Part shown: positions 8,869 to 17,502 of the stretch, in pieces
Position numbering within the stretch: the first letter of the stretch is position 1
Layout of the letters: each line of letters begins with the position of its first letter
Assembly (NCBI RefSeq): GCF_001258055.1
Contig: NZ_CVRM01000022.1
Location: forward strand, 434,001-498,000
Direction of reading: 5' to 3'
DNA: 64,000 nt
Source: Phaeobacter italicus
GTDB lineage: Bacteria > Pseudomonadota > Alphaproteobacteria > Rhodobacterales > Rhodobacteraceae
The notes under the pieces: model-generated
What the model was told of the DNA's origin: nothing
Seen by the model: only the letters and a program-made list of their open reading frames with translations
Database searches by the model: none
Translations under genes and position numbers: made by a program

Positions 8869-9570
8869 CTACTCCGCGACAATCGGCTGGGCGATTTCGA
8901 CCGCTTCGGATGTGATCGAGGTCGAAATCACCAGTCGCTCCACACCTGCTGCTGCGGCCTCATCCCAGGCCGCGCCATAGGCCGGGTCAATGTCGCGCGC
9001 GATGGCAAAGCGGTCACAATCGCCCCGCTGCACCAGATACAGCAGCACCGCGCGATGACCGGCACGGCACATCTGCGCAAGATTGCCCAAATGCTTGGCT
9101 CCCCGCGCTGTCACACTGTCCGGAAACTCCGCCAGACCGGCTGTGCGCGATAGCGTGACGCTTTTGACCTCCACATAGCAGTCGGGCAGGCCGGGCTGGC
9201 TCAGCAAAAAATCAATCCGGCTTTTTTCGGCATATTTCACCTCTGCCCGCACCGTTTCATAGGCGGCGAGCGGCGCGATCTGACGCGCCTCCAGCGCGGT
9301 TTTCAGCGCCCGGTTCGGAACAGATGTGTCCACACCCACCAGCGTGCCGCCACGAACCTCGACCAGACGCCAGCCGTACTTCAGCTTTTTCTTCGGATCG
9401 TCGTTGGGTTCCAGCCAAACGATGCTGCCCGGTTCCGCGAGCCCCATCATGGAGCCGGGGTTTGCACAATGGGCGGTCACTTCGCGCCCGTCAGGCAGCT
9501 CGCAGTCCGCAAGAAACCGCTTGTAGCGGCGGATCAGCCTGGCACGGAGGAGAGGGGTTGGAAAGCGCAT
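8869..9570 (-). CDS. sfsA: SfsA family protein (DNA/RNA nuclease-like)
   Basis: A 233-aa protein of normal SfsA length. Conserved segments are RLIRRYKRFLADCELPDG near the N-terminus, AHCANPGSMMGL, SRIDFLL and CYVEVKSVTLS, with the Glu-x-Lys core of a PD-(D/E)xK nuclease fold. FPDSVTARGAKHLGNL and IARDIDPAYG follow. It was first described as a sugar-fermentation stimulation factor in E. coli; its true role is unclear. It is convergent with mscS with only 5 bases between stop codons, and divergent from the CinA-like gene. Confidence 0.93.
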   Translation of the reverse strand: MRFPTPLLRARLIRRYKRFLADCELPDGREVTAHCANPGSMMGLAEPGSIVWLEPNDDPKKKLKYGWRLVEVRGGTLVGVDTSVPNRALKTALEARQIAPLAAYETVRAEVKYAEKSRIDFLLSQPGLPDCYVEVKSVTLSRTAGLAEFPDSVTARGAKHLGNLAQMCRAGHRAVLLYLVQRGDCDRFAIARDIDPAYGAAWDEAAAAGVERLVISTSITSEAVEIAQPIVAE

Positions 9571-9621
9571 GGCACAGGGCCTATACCTGCCCTAGACTTG
9601 GATCAAGAGGAGGAAAGGCAA

Positions 9622-10344
9622 ATGGCAAACCCAACCGCAGCCATGCTGGTGATCGGAGACGAAATCCTGTCCGGGCGCACCCGTGATGCCAATATGTACT
9701 TCCTCGCGGGAGAGCTGACCAAACACGGTATCGATCTCAAGGAAGTGCGCATCGTCAGCGACGATGAGGCCGCGATCATCGCCGCCGTGACATCCTTGTC
9801 CAACAGTTTCGACCATGTGTTTACCAGCGGTGGTATCGGGCCGACCCATGATGACATCACAGCGGATTGCATCAGCAAGGCCTTTGACGTGCATCTGGAT
9901 GTGCGTGATGACGCGCGGGCTCTGTTGCAGGCCCATTACGATAAATCCGGGCAGGAGCTGAACGCCGCCCGTCTGCGGATGGCGCGTATCCCCGATGGGG
10001 CCACGCTGATCGACAATCCTGTCTCGACCGCGCCGGGCTTTACGCTGCGCAACGTGCATGTGATGGCCGGTGTGCCCAGTGTGTTTCAGGCCATGGTGGC
10101 CTCTGTGCTGCCGACGCTGACAGGCGGTGCGCCGCTTCTGTCACAAACCCTGCGGGTCGAGCGTGGCGAAGGCGATATCGCCCCCATTCTCACCGCGGTT
10201 GCCGATGCATTCGATGATCTGTCGATCGGATGTTACCCGTTCCAGCACAATGGCGCCTTTGGCGCGAATGTCGTGGTGCGGGGGTCTGATGGGGCACGGG
10301 TGGATGCCGCCATGACCCAATTGGCGCGGGATCTTGGCCTGTGA
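9622..10344 (+). CDS. CinA-type molybdopterin-binding domain protein
   Basis: A 240-aa single-domain protein corresponding to the N-terminal MoCF (MoaB/MogA-like) domain of CinA. Motifs are MLVIGDEILSGRTRDAN, FTSGGIGPTHDDITADCI (the GGxGPTxDD signature), and NPVSTAPGF with VMAGVPSVFQAM. The C-terminal NMN deamidase domain of full CinA is absent, which is common in alphaproteobacteria, where the two parts are encoded separately. An AGGAGG site precedes the ATG at 9622. It overlaps the following GNAT gene by 4 bases (GTGA). Confidence 0.9.
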   Translation: MANPTAAMLVIGDEILSGRTRDANMYFLAGELTKHGIDLKEVRIVSDDEAAIIAAVTSLSNSFDHVFTSGGIGPTHDDITADCISKAFDVHLDVRDDARALLQAHYDKSGQELNAARLRMARIPDGATLIDNPVSTAPGFTLRNVHVMAGVPSVFQAMVASVLPTLTGGAPLLSQTLRVERGEGDIAPILTAVADAFDDLSIGCYPFQHNGAFGANVVVRGSDGARVDAAMTQLARDLGL

Positions 10345-11099
10345 GTGGCGCAGGATCGCACGGCGCTGACGTGCAGACCGACCCGAAATACTACGCCGTC
10401 ACCGAAGGCACCTGGCCCTGCTATCGCAGCTTTTCCCTCGGCCCCGTGACCCTGCGCGAAGGGCAGGGGGGCGGCAGCCGGGTCTCTGCCGCCACAGTCG
10501 AGGGCGGCACCGCGACAGAGACAGAAATCGCAACAGCCGAGACCGCCATGAGAGAGATGGGGCAGGACCCGCTCTTCATGATCCGCGACGGCGAAGACAG
10601 TCTGGACGCACAGCTGGCGGCACGTGGCTATGTGGTCAAGGATCCCGTGGTGCTCTGGACTTGCCCGGCCGATCACCTCTGTGACATCGACATCCCGCCC
10701 GTCACCGCCTTCTGCGTCTGGGAGCCACTGGCGATCCAGCACGAAATCTGGGCGCAGGGCGGCATCGGCCCGGAACGCTTTGCCGTGATGCAGCGGGCCA
10801 AGGGGCCCAAAACGGCGCTCCTGGGGCGCTGGGATGACAGCCCGGCAGGCACCGGTTTCCTTGCCATCCACGACGGGGTGGCGATGGTGCATGCGCTGGA
10901 AATCCTGCCGCATCAGCGGCGCAAGGGGATGGCCGCATGGCTGATGCGCCGTGCTGCGCGTTGGGCGGCCGAACAGGGCGCGCAGGAATTGGCGGTTCTT
11001 TGCACCAAGGCCAATGAGGGCGCCAATGGTCTTTATGCCTCACTTGGCATGACCGTGGCGGGGCGTTACCACTATCGGCACAACCCAGAGGGAGTGTAA
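10341..11099 (+). CDS. GNAT family N-acetyltransferase
   Basis: A 252-aa protein starting at GTG within the stop of the CinA-like gene. The C-terminal half carries the GNAT acetyl-CoA motif: VHALEILPHQRRKGMAAWLM (V/I-x-x-x-x-Q/R-x-x-G-x-A pattern) followed by AVLCTKANEGANGLYASLGM. The N-terminal half is less conserved, so this may be a two-domain GNAT with one degenerate domain. The substrate is unknown. Confidence 0.85.
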   Translation: MSGAGSHGADVQTDPKYYAVTEGTWPCYRSFSLGPVTLREGQGGGSRVSAATVEGGTATETEIATAETAMREMGQDPLFMIRDGEDSLDAQLAARGYVVKDPVVLWTCPADHLCDIDIPPVTAFCVWEPLAIQHEIWAQGGIGPERFAVMQRAKGPKTALLGRWDDSPAGTGFLAIHDGVAMVHALEILPHQRRKGMAAWLMRRAARWAAEQGAQELAVLCTKANEGANGLYASLGMTVAGRYHYRHNPEGV

Positions 11100-11102
11100 C
11101 CG

Positions 11103-11681
11103 ATGACCCGCAACACCGATGCCCCAACCGCGCTTGACCTGCCGATGGTGGATCCGCTGCCGCCTGAAACGCAGAAGTATTTCGACATCTGTCAGGACAA
11201 GCTGGGCATGGTGCCCAACGTGCTGCGGGCCAATGCCTTTGACATCGACAAGCTCAATGCGTTCACCGCGATGTACAATGACCTGATGCTGGCCGACAGC
11301 GGGCTGAGCAAGCTGGAGCGCGAGATGATCGCGGTGGTGGTCTCCTCCATCAACAGCTGCTTTTACTGCCTTGTCGCCCACGGCGCGGCGGTGCGCCAGC
11401 AGTCTGGCGACCCAAAGCTGGGCGAAATGCTGGTGATGAACTACCGCGTCGCGCCAATCGAACCGCGCCAGCGGGCCATGCTGGACTTTGCGGCCAAAGC
11501 AACCAAGGCCAGCGCCGAAATCGAAGAGGCCGACCGCCAGATCCTGCGCGACCACGGCTTTAGCGATCGCGATATCTGGGACATCGCCAATGTCACGGGT
11601 TTCTTCAACATGTCCAACCGCGTCGCCAGCGCCACGGGCATGGTGCCCAATGACGAATACCACGCGCAATTCCGCGACTGA
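11103..11681 (+). CDS. Peroxidase-related AhpD-like protein (carboxymuconolactone decarboxylase family)
   Basis: A 192-aa alkylhydroperoxidase-like protein. The CxxC redox pair is in SSINSCFYCLVAHGAAV, with the proton-relay His just after it, as in AhpD. The N-terminal VDPLPPETQKYFDICQDKLG and C-terminal MSNRVASATGM match the 'uncharacterised peroxidase-related enzyme' subgroup. It probably reduces peroxides via a thiol relay, inferred from the CxxC. It starts 3 bases after the GNAT stop, so it belongs to the same operon. Confidence 0.9.
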   Translation: MTRNTDAPTALDLPMVDPLPPETQKYFDICQDKLGMVPNVLRANAFDIDKLNAFTAMYNDLMLADSGLSKLEREMIAVVVSSINSCFYCLVAHGAAVRQQSGDPKLGEMLVMNYRVAPIEPRQRAMLDFAAKATKASAEIEEADRQILRDHGFSDRDIWDIANVTGFFNMSNRVASATGMVPNDEYHAQFRD

Positions 11682-11702
11682 TCCAAAAGCCGGGCTGACT
11701 TC

Positions 11703-12698
11703 ATGACGCCGCTCTCCTCTTTTCGCCAATGGCGCCTGTTTGGCACCACGGCTTGGCTCGCAGCCTTCAGCCTTGCGGGCATTCCGGCCCATGCCCAAGG
11801 GGTAGAGCTACCGGTCGGCGCACGCCAACTGGCAGAGCGGCCCACTGCGCTAGGCACCTATGCGGTTCCCCTTGGCCCGGTCAACGGCAGCACCGGCGGT
11901 CATCTGGGTATCGGTGTTCCCACCCGCGAGGTCGAAGGTCGTATCCTGCGTCGCAGCTGGCGGCTGTCTGGCGATGCCACCGTACTGCAGGTTCTGGCCC
12001 CGCTGCGCGCGCAGCTGGTCGAGGCGGGGTTTGAACCGCTCTATCAATGCCCGGCCCAAACCTGCGGCGGTTTCGACTTCCGTTTCGCAATCGAAGTGAT
12101 CCCCGCGCCGGATATGGCCGTGGATATCAGCAATTACAGTTTCCTGTCGGCAGAACACCCCGATGGGCGCATCGTGACCCTTTTGGTGTCGCGCTCTGGA
12201 AATGCCACCTATGTGCAGGTGATCGAGGTGACACCAACCACCGCCGCAACCGGCACCGGGGTGGTGATCGCCCCGGATGATACGACAGAAGGCCCGCCGC
12301 CACAGCCTGCGCTGATTGGCGAGGCGGATCTGATCACACGCCTGACCCAATCGGGCCATGCGGTTCTGGGGGATCTGGAGTTTGAAACCGGCGCCGTTGA
12401 ACTGGGCGCAAAACCCTATGACAGCCTCGTGGCCCTCAGCAGCTTTCTGCAGGACAACACGGAGTTTGACATTCTGCTGGTGGGGCACACCGACACCGTG
12501 GGCTCGCTGGATCAGAATATCGCAATCTCGGAACGCCGCGCCGATGCTGTGCGCCGCCGCTTGCTCGAGGACAGCACAGTCGACCGCGCAAGGATTGCTG
12601 TGGCCGGTGCGGGCTACATGGCCCCGCTGACCAGCAATCAGACCCCTGCAGGGCGCGAAGCAAACCGCCGCGTCGAAGTGGTGCTGATCCCGCGCTAG
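11703..12698 (+). CDS. OmpA family outer-membrane/periplasmic protein
   Basis: A 331-aa secreted protein. The signal peptide has a hydrophobic stretch ending AGIPAHAQG near residue 32. The C-terminal ~120 residues form an OmpA-like peptidoglycan-binding domain: FETGAVELG, ILLVGHTDTVGSLDQNIAIS, the Arg-rich ERRADAVRRRL, then NRRVEVVLIPR. The N-terminal ~180 residues lack a lipobox and an obvious barrel and are of unknown fold. Its TAG and the TAG of the Hint gene overlap in one CTAG, so the two genes converge with no space between them. Confidence 0.88.
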   Translation: MTPLSSFRQWRLFGTTAWLAAFSLAGIPAHAQGVELPVGARQLAERPTALGTYAVPLGPVNGSTGGHLGIGVPTREVEGRILRRSWRLSGDATVLQVLAPLRAQLVEAGFEPLYQCPAQTCGGFDFRFAIEVIPAPDMAVDISNYSFLSAEHPDGRIVTLLVSRSGNATYVQVIEVTPTTAATGTGVVIAPDDTTEGPPPQPALIGEADLITRLTQSGHAVLGDLEFETGAVELGAKPYDSLVALSSFLQDNTEFDILLVGHTDTVGSLDQNIAISERRADAVRRRLLEDSTVDRARIAVAGAGYMAPLTSNQTPAGREANRRVEVVLIPR

Positions 12699-13822
12699 GC
12701 AGGCAGCACAAGCCCAATCTCGTGTGATTTCAAAACCATGCGCGCGGTCGGGCCATAGTCGCCCTGATCGCCAAACAGCCGCAGCACCTCATCCTCGGTT
12801 GCCGCATCAAAAGAGGCGCGCGTCTGCAGGCCGGGGTGATAGCTCTCGCTGTCCAGACCGTTGCCGGTCAGGATCTCGTGGCGGTCAAACAGCAGGTGCA
12901 CATAGGTGATCTCTGCGCCGTCCGCCTGCACCCGGATCGTGCCGTCATTGACCAGATCCTTGGCCTTGACCAGCACTTCGGATTGGCCAAACAGCAGCTC
13001 TGCCCGCTCCGAGGCGATCAGCACCCGGTGGTTGGGCGACAGCGCAATCCGCTGATGCCGACCCAGCGCATTTGCGGCAAAGACAACCGGCGCGTCCCGC
13101 CCCAGCGCGCGGCGTCGGCTGCGCCCGATCCAGCGCAGCGGCTGCAACCCGTGGTCGCGGGTCGCCACAAGCGCGCCGATCTCCAACGTCTCGACCGGCA
13201 ACAGCCCCAGATCCGTTGCAATCAGCGTCCCGGCCACAAAACAGGGCGGAGGTGTGCTGTCCTTGTAGGGCCCGGTGAGGGTATCAATGTCGGAATTCCA
13301 CTGCAGATCCCCAACAAACCCGCCCCCTTCAAGGCCGGTAAAGTCGATGGTCATGGTGGTGTAAAGATCCCCGACCGCCGCGCTGCCCTCGAAATTCACG
13401 ATGTCGGAATAGGTCGCAGTGATCGTGCCTGCCAGATCCTCGTATTCCGGCGCCAGCTTGAAGGGAAAGCCGTTCTTTGATGTGGGCGTCGATCCCCCGG
13501 CCGGGTCATCATCCATCGCAAATGTGGTGTCAAAGACCGAATTTGCCGGGGCCAGATCGATCTCAAGCGACGCAATCGGTTTGGTCGCGCTCAGCTCGTG
13601 CCAGCTGAAACCAAAGAACATATCGATGTTCTCGCCAGTCGCCCCGCCCGTGGTGTAGGGGTCCAGCGCCTGCCAGGTCAGGGTTTCGCTGGTGCCATCC
13701 GTGTAGACAACCGTGACCTGCGCGCCGTCCAGATCCACCCCGCGCGACGAGGTGTCTTCGCGCACGGTATGGGCGGTCTCTCTGGGGGTGCCGTCCTGGC
13801 GGGCAATGTTGATCGTGGTCAT
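12695..13822 (-). CDS. Hint-domain protein (Hint_2 family)
   Basis: A 375-aa protein with an intein-like Hint domain at residues ~195-345. The domain opens with PPPCFVAGTLIAT, where Cys is the potential nucleophile, and continues with LRWIGRSRR and LSPNHRVLI, carrying the block-B/F-like His. The N-terminal ~190 residues include EDTSSRGVDLDGAQVTVVYT and look like a beta-rich extracellular domain. Such proteins are frequent in Rhodobacteraceae, often secreted by type I systems, and their function is unclear. I chose the ATG at 13822; a GTG at 13843 would add seven residues. No signal peptide is seen. Confidence 0.85.
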   Translation of the reverse strand: MTTINIARQDGTPRETAHTVREDTSSRGVDLDGAQVTVVYTDGTSETLTWQALDPYTTGGATGENIDMFFGFSWHELSATKPIASLEIDLAPANSVFDTTFAMDDDPAGGSTPTSKNGFPFKLAPEYEDLAGTITATYSDIVNFEGSAAVGDLYTTMTIDFTGLEGGGFVGDLQWNSDIDTLTGPYKDSTPPPCFVAGTLIATDLGLLPVETLEIGALVATRDHGLQPLRWIGRSRRRALGRDAPVVFAANALGRHQRIALSPNHRVLIASERAELLFGQSEVLVKAKDLVNDGTIRVQADGAEITYVHLLFDRHEILTGNGLDSESYHPGLQTRASFDAATEDEVLRLFGDQGDYGPTARMVLKSHEIGLVLPA

Positions 13823-13982
13823 GGCAATGCTTTGGCTTGGCACCGTAACACGTGGTGGCCGTAAAATGGCGGGTGTTGGTCATCCTCTGCGTCCCTTGTG
13901 GCCGGGGATTCCGAAATCAGCATGGCGCGATCAAAGCGGAATTGAGGCAATGCAGACGTGGGGGCCGCGCGCGGACAAGACA

Positions 13983-14012
13983 AAACCCGCACAGCGGGCG
14001 CCGTGCGGGTTT
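13983..14012 (-). terminator. Terminator of the LysR gene
   Basis: A perfect 10-bp stem AAACCCGCAC / GTGCGGGTTT with a 10-base loop. On the minus strand it is followed by TTG. It lies 40 bases after the LysR stop. Confidence 0.8.
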
Positions 14013-14051
14013 CAAATCTCTACAGGTGTGACAGCTCTGCCTGTCAACGCC

Positions 14052-14957
14052 TTACCAGTTGATGCCTTCCTTTTCGGCAAAGGCCTCGGCCAGGAAATCA
14101 ATGAAGGCGCGCACTTTGGGCTGGGTAAACCGACCGGGCGGATAGACCGCATAGATCCCTTGGGTTTCGCGCGGCAGCGATGGCATCACATCCTCGACCA
14201 GCCCCTCCGCCATCGCATCGGAATAAAGATAGCTGGGCAGATAGGCGATGCCGAGCCCGGAGATCGCGGCATTCAGCAGCGACTGCCCGTCATTCACCGA
14301 CAACCAGCCAGAGGTGCGCACCTGACGCTTCTCGCCCGACGGCGCAGTGATCTTCCACATGCTGCCGCTCGATTGGTTCGAGTAATGGAGCAGCTTGTGG
14401 GTGTTCAGATCGTCAATCTTCTGCGGGCGGCCAAACTTCTCCAGATAGGCAGGAGAGGCGATCATCCGCTTGGTGGTCTCCGTCAGCTTGCGCGCCCGCA
14501 AAGAGCTGTCTTCCAGCTCACCAATCCGCAGGGCCATGTCAAAGCCTTCGGAGATCAGTTCCACATAGCGGTTGTTCAACACCATGTTGACGGTGATTTC
14601 CGGGTAGTCCCGCAGGAAATCCGACAGGACAGGCGACAGGTGGTTGACGCCAAAATCCGTCGCAACCGAAATGCGCAGCAATCCCGAAGGCGCCGACTGC
14701 ATGGAGGTAACCAGCGCATCCGCTTCGCCCGCATCATTCAACACGCGGCGGGCGCGGTCGTAATAGGCCAGGCCAATCTCGGTGGGCGACACGCGCCGGG
14801 TTGTCCGGTTCAGCAGCCGCGCGCCCAACCGGGCCTCAAGGCTGGAAACATGTTTGGACACCGCGGATTTCGAGATGCCCATCTTCTTGGCCGCATCGGT
14901 AAAGCCGCCCTGATCCACCACATTGGCGAAGGCCTCCATTTCGGTCAGTCGGTCCAT
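14052..14957 (-). CDS. LysR family transcriptional regulator
   Basis: A 301-aa regulator. The N-terminal winged helix-turn-helix reads MDRLTEMEAFANVVDQGGFT, then KKMGISKSAVSKHVSSLEARLGARLLNRTTRRVSPTE, followed by the linker helix and a periplasmic-binding-protein-like sensor (LLRISVATDFGVNHLSPVL). It resembles the CrgA/AaeR-like subgroup. The start at 14957 is the standard LysR start; a 23-residue upstream extension is open but lacks family support. Its target is unknown: the next gene, an AEC carrier, points the same way, so there is no divergent partner. Confidence 0.93.
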   Translation of the reverse strand: MDRLTEMEAFANVVDQGGFTDAAKKMGISKSAVSKHVSSLEARLGARLLNRTTRRVSPTEIGLAYYDRARRVLNDAGEADALVTSMQSAPSGLLRISVATDFGVNHLSPVLSDFLRDYPEITVNMVLNNRYVELISEGFDMALRIGELEDSSLRARKLTETTKRMIASPAYLEKFGRPQKIDDLNTHKLLHYSNQSSGSMWKITAPSGEKRQVRTSGWLSVNDGQSLLNAAISGLGIAYLPSYLYSDAMAEGLVEDVMPSLPRETQGIYAVYPPGRFTQPKVRAFIDFLAEAFAEKEGINW

Positions 14958-15113
14958 GTTCTCGCGTCCTCGAATTATCGTGTCGGACACCAGTGATGAT
15001 CGCCAAATCGGGCAAGAAGGGGGCAACTGTGGGATAATTGCAGGGTTTTACAGGGATCGTTCGCGCAGCGGAAACACCGGGGCCTGCCAGGAGATGTGCC
15101 AGTTTTCAGGCGG

Positions 15114-16043
15114 TTAACCTGTCTGAAACACCAGCTTGATCAGCAGGATCCATGCAGGCAGGCTCAGCGCGCTCAGCAGGGTGGACTGGGCAATCAACGT
15201 TGCCGCCAGCTCCCGGTCCGCGCCGAAGGCGGACGCCAGAACATGCGCAGCCGAAGCCGTCGGCAGGGCCGCAAACAGGATCAACACCGCCGCCAGATCG
15301 TCCGCGACCGGCAGGCTGACACAGGCCAGAAACACCACAAGCGGCACCAGCACCAACCGCACAAGGCAGAGATAGCCATGAAAGGCATTGAGCCGGGCCA
15401 GCGCCTCCCAGTTCATCGTGGCCCCGATCGACAACAAGGCAATCGGAATGGCCGCCTGCGCCAGCATCTCTGCCGGTGCAAGGATCGGGTCGGGCAGTTT
15501 GTAGTCCGACAGCCCCACGGCGACCCCTGCGACAGAGGCAATCAAAAAGGGGTTGAGCGCTATTTTCAAAAGGGTCTGACCCAGCGACAGACTACCGCCC
15601 CGCGACAGGGCCGTGACCGCCAGCACATTGGCAACAGGCACCGCCATGCCGATCGCCACCGCCATCTGCCCGGTCAGATCCGGCCCCACCGTCTGCACCG
15701 CAACAAAGGCGATGGCAGAATTGAACCGCCAGGCCGTCTGCCACGCGCCTGCAAAATCCAGAAACCTCTTAGGCCCGAACCCGCGCGCCACCACACCCAG
15801 AGCCAGCGCCAGCAACAGAACCGCCCAGACCGCAGGGCCAATGCGGCCCAGATCGCCAAAGGTGATCGGCCTGCCACAGGCGGCAAAGAACAACAGCGCC
15901 GGAAACAGCACTTCAAAATTCAGCCGGTCCAGTCCCTGCCAGGCCTCGGGAGACAACCGCCGACGCAACAGCCCGCCAAGGCCCACCATCAGAAAACTGG
16001 GCGTCAGCCCCATCAAAATGACCAGAAACACCATGTCCCGCAC
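15114..16043 (-). CDS. AEC (auxin efflux carrier) family transporter
   Basis: A 309-aa integral membrane protein with about ten hydrophobic segments, including LVILMGLTPSFLMVGLGGLL at the N-terminus and ALPTASAAHVLASAFG and LIAQSTLLSALSLPAWILL near the C-terminus. The APTA-like motif and the overall pattern match the AEC family (PF03547), which includes malonate/malate permeases. The substrate cannot be told from sequence. It stands alone between LysR and DUF4399. Confidence 0.88.
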   Translation of the reverse strand: MRDMVFLVILMGLTPSFLMVGLGGLLRRRLSPEAWQGLDRLNFEVLFPALLFFAACGRPITFGDLGRIGPAVWAVLLLALALGVVARGFGPKRFLDFAGAWQTAWRFNSAIAFVAVQTVGPDLTGQMAVAIGMAVPVANVLAVTALSRGGSLSLGQTLLKIALNPFLIASVAGVAVGLSDYKLPDPILAPAEMLAQAAIPIALLSIGATMNWEALARLNAFHGYLCLVRLVLVPLVVFLACVSLPVADDLAAVLILFAALPTASAAHVLASAFGADRELAATLIAQSTLLSALSLPAWILLIKLVFQTG

Positions 16044-16204
16044 CGACCTTATGTGGCGGCTGCGCTGAACCGCAGGCCCGCATTGGGACCATCACCAGAT
16101 CCTGCGCGGCGAACAAGGGAAATTGTGAACCTGTTATGCTTTGCCCTTGGCCGGGGGCAGCTGTGCTACACTTGGCTGTCTGTTTGTAAATGGGAGGATC
16201 TGTT

Positions 16205-16681
16205 ATGATATCCATCGTCTCTGCCCAGCCCATGTGGCGGGCCATGCGCGCGGCTGCGATTGCGGCGGCTGCTTTGTCTCCGTCCGCGGGGATCACCGGC
16301 GGCACAACGCCGTCCCCAGATGGCGCCAGCGTCTATTTCGTGTCACCCAAGGACGGCGATATCGTGTCCTCACCCGTCACCGTGGTCTTTGGCCTGCGGG
16401 GCATGGGGGTGGCACCGGCTGGCACGGAAAAGGAAAACACCGGCCACCACCACCTGCTGATCGACCGCCCGCCCCTTGGAGAGGGAGAGGATGGCGCGGA
16501 TGAGCTGGCCTATGGTCTGCCGTCGGATGAAAACCACCTGCACTTCGGTGGTGGCCAGACGGAAACCACATTGGAACTGGCACCGGGCGAACACACGCTC
16601 CAGCTGGTTCTGGGGGATGCCGGTCATGTGCCTCATGCGCGGCCCATCATGTCCGACGTCATCACCATCCGCGTCGAGTAA
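16205..16681 (+). CDS. DUF4399 secreted protein with histidine-rich site
   Basis: A 158-aa protein with a signal-peptide-like N-terminus (AMRAAAIAAAALSPSAG). The DUF4399 core runs from VYFVSPKDGDIVSSPVTVVF through TGHHHLLID and ENHLHFGGGQTE to GEHTLQLVLGDAGHVPH. The HHH and HLHF clusters with the GH/H pair near the end look like a metal-binding site, though this is inference. I chose the ATG at 16205 because GGAGGA lies 6 bases upstream. A divergent paralogue lies at 17499. Confidence 0.82.
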   Translation: MISIVSAQPMWRAMRAAAIAAAALSPSAGITGGTTPSPDGASVYFVSPKDGDIVSSPVTVVFGLRGMGVAPAGTEKENTGHHHLLIDRPPLGEGEDGADELAYGLPSDENHLHFGGGQTETTLELAPGEHTLQLVLGDAGHVPHARPIMSDVITIRVE

Positions 16682-16763
16682 CGGCACAGTTAGATACAGG
16701 GCGAACCGTCTGGCCGGGTCGAACCGCTAGTCATCGGGGCAGTCATCAACAAAGGAATCCCCG

Positions 16764-17072
16764 ATGCTGACCTGTGTTATCCGCTACCAGATCGACCCGA
16801 CCAAGCGGGACGACTTCACCACCTATGCCCGCAACTGGGGGCAGGCCATTCCGCGCTGTGGCGCCAATCTGATCGGCTATTTCGCCCCGCATGAGGGCTC
16901 GTCTACGCTGGCCTACGGTATCTATGATGTGGCGGATCTGGCCACATACGAAGCCTATCGCGCGCGCCTTGCGGCTGATCCGCTGGGGCAGGAAAACTAT
17001 GCCTTTGCGCAGGACCGCAAATTCATCCTGCGCGAGGATCGCACATGGCTTAAGAAGGTCTCGGACAGCTGA
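16764..17072 (+). CDS. NIPSNAP family protein
   Basis: A 102-aa ferredoxin-like alpha/beta protein. MLTCVIRYQIDPTKRDDFTT, YARNWGQAIPRCGANLIGYF and the ending DRKFILREDRTWLKKV match single-domain bacterial NIPSNAP proteins, related to dimeric alpha/beta-barrel monooxygenases. Function is not established. It is followed by another dimeric alpha/beta-barrel gene 73 bases on. Confidence 0.85.
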   Translation: MLTCVIRYQIDPTKRDDFTTYARNWGQAIPRCGANLIGYFAPHEGSSTLAYGIYDVADLATYEAYRARLAADPLGQENYAFAQDRKFILREDRTWLKKVSDS

Positions 17073-17145
17073 CAGAACCGACCATGTGCGTTTCCTCAGT
17101 CTGCTGCCAGCAGCGACACATCCACCGCCATCAAGGGGGGCATCA

Positions 17146-17502
17146 ATGATTGCCGTGATCTTCGAGGTCGAAATCAAGGAGGGCGCGCGCGAGCGCTACC
17201 TCGACATCGCCGCCGGTCTGAAGCCGCTGTTGGAAGAGGTGGAGGGTTTCATCTCTGTCGAACGGTTTCAGAGCCTGACAACACCGGGCAAGCTCTTGTC
17301 GCTGTCGTTCTGGGAAAGCGAGGAGGCCGTGGCCAACTGGCGCTCCCTCAGCGCGCATCGCGCAGGCCAGACAGAGGGCCGCGAAAGCGTGTTCAGCGAC
17401 TACCGGCTGCGGGTGGCCGCTGTGCTGCGCGACTACGGCATGACCCGGCGCGATCAGGCCCCGGCAGATGCCCGCGCGGTGCATGATCCTGTTGCCACGT
17501 GA
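17146..17502 (+). CDS. Antibiotic biosynthesis monooxygenase (ABM) domain protein
   Basis: A 118-aa protein. The ABM domain runs from MIAVIFEVEIKEGARERYLD through LLEEVEGFISVERFQSL, LLSLSFWESEEAVANWRSL and HRAGQTEGRESVFSDYRLRV. These small dimeric proteins act on quinones, haem or reactive intermediates; the role here is unknown. I chose the ATG at 17146 with AAGGGGGG upstream. The much longer in-frame extension to 16891 only shadows the NIPSNAP gene. It overlaps the next gene by 4 bases (GTGA). Confidence 0.85.
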   Translation: MIAVIFEVEIKEGARERYLDIAAGLKPLLEEVEGFISVERFQSLTTPGKLLSLSFWESEEAVANWRSLSAHRAGQTEGRESVFSDYRLRVAAVLRDYGMTRRDQAPADARAVHDPVAT

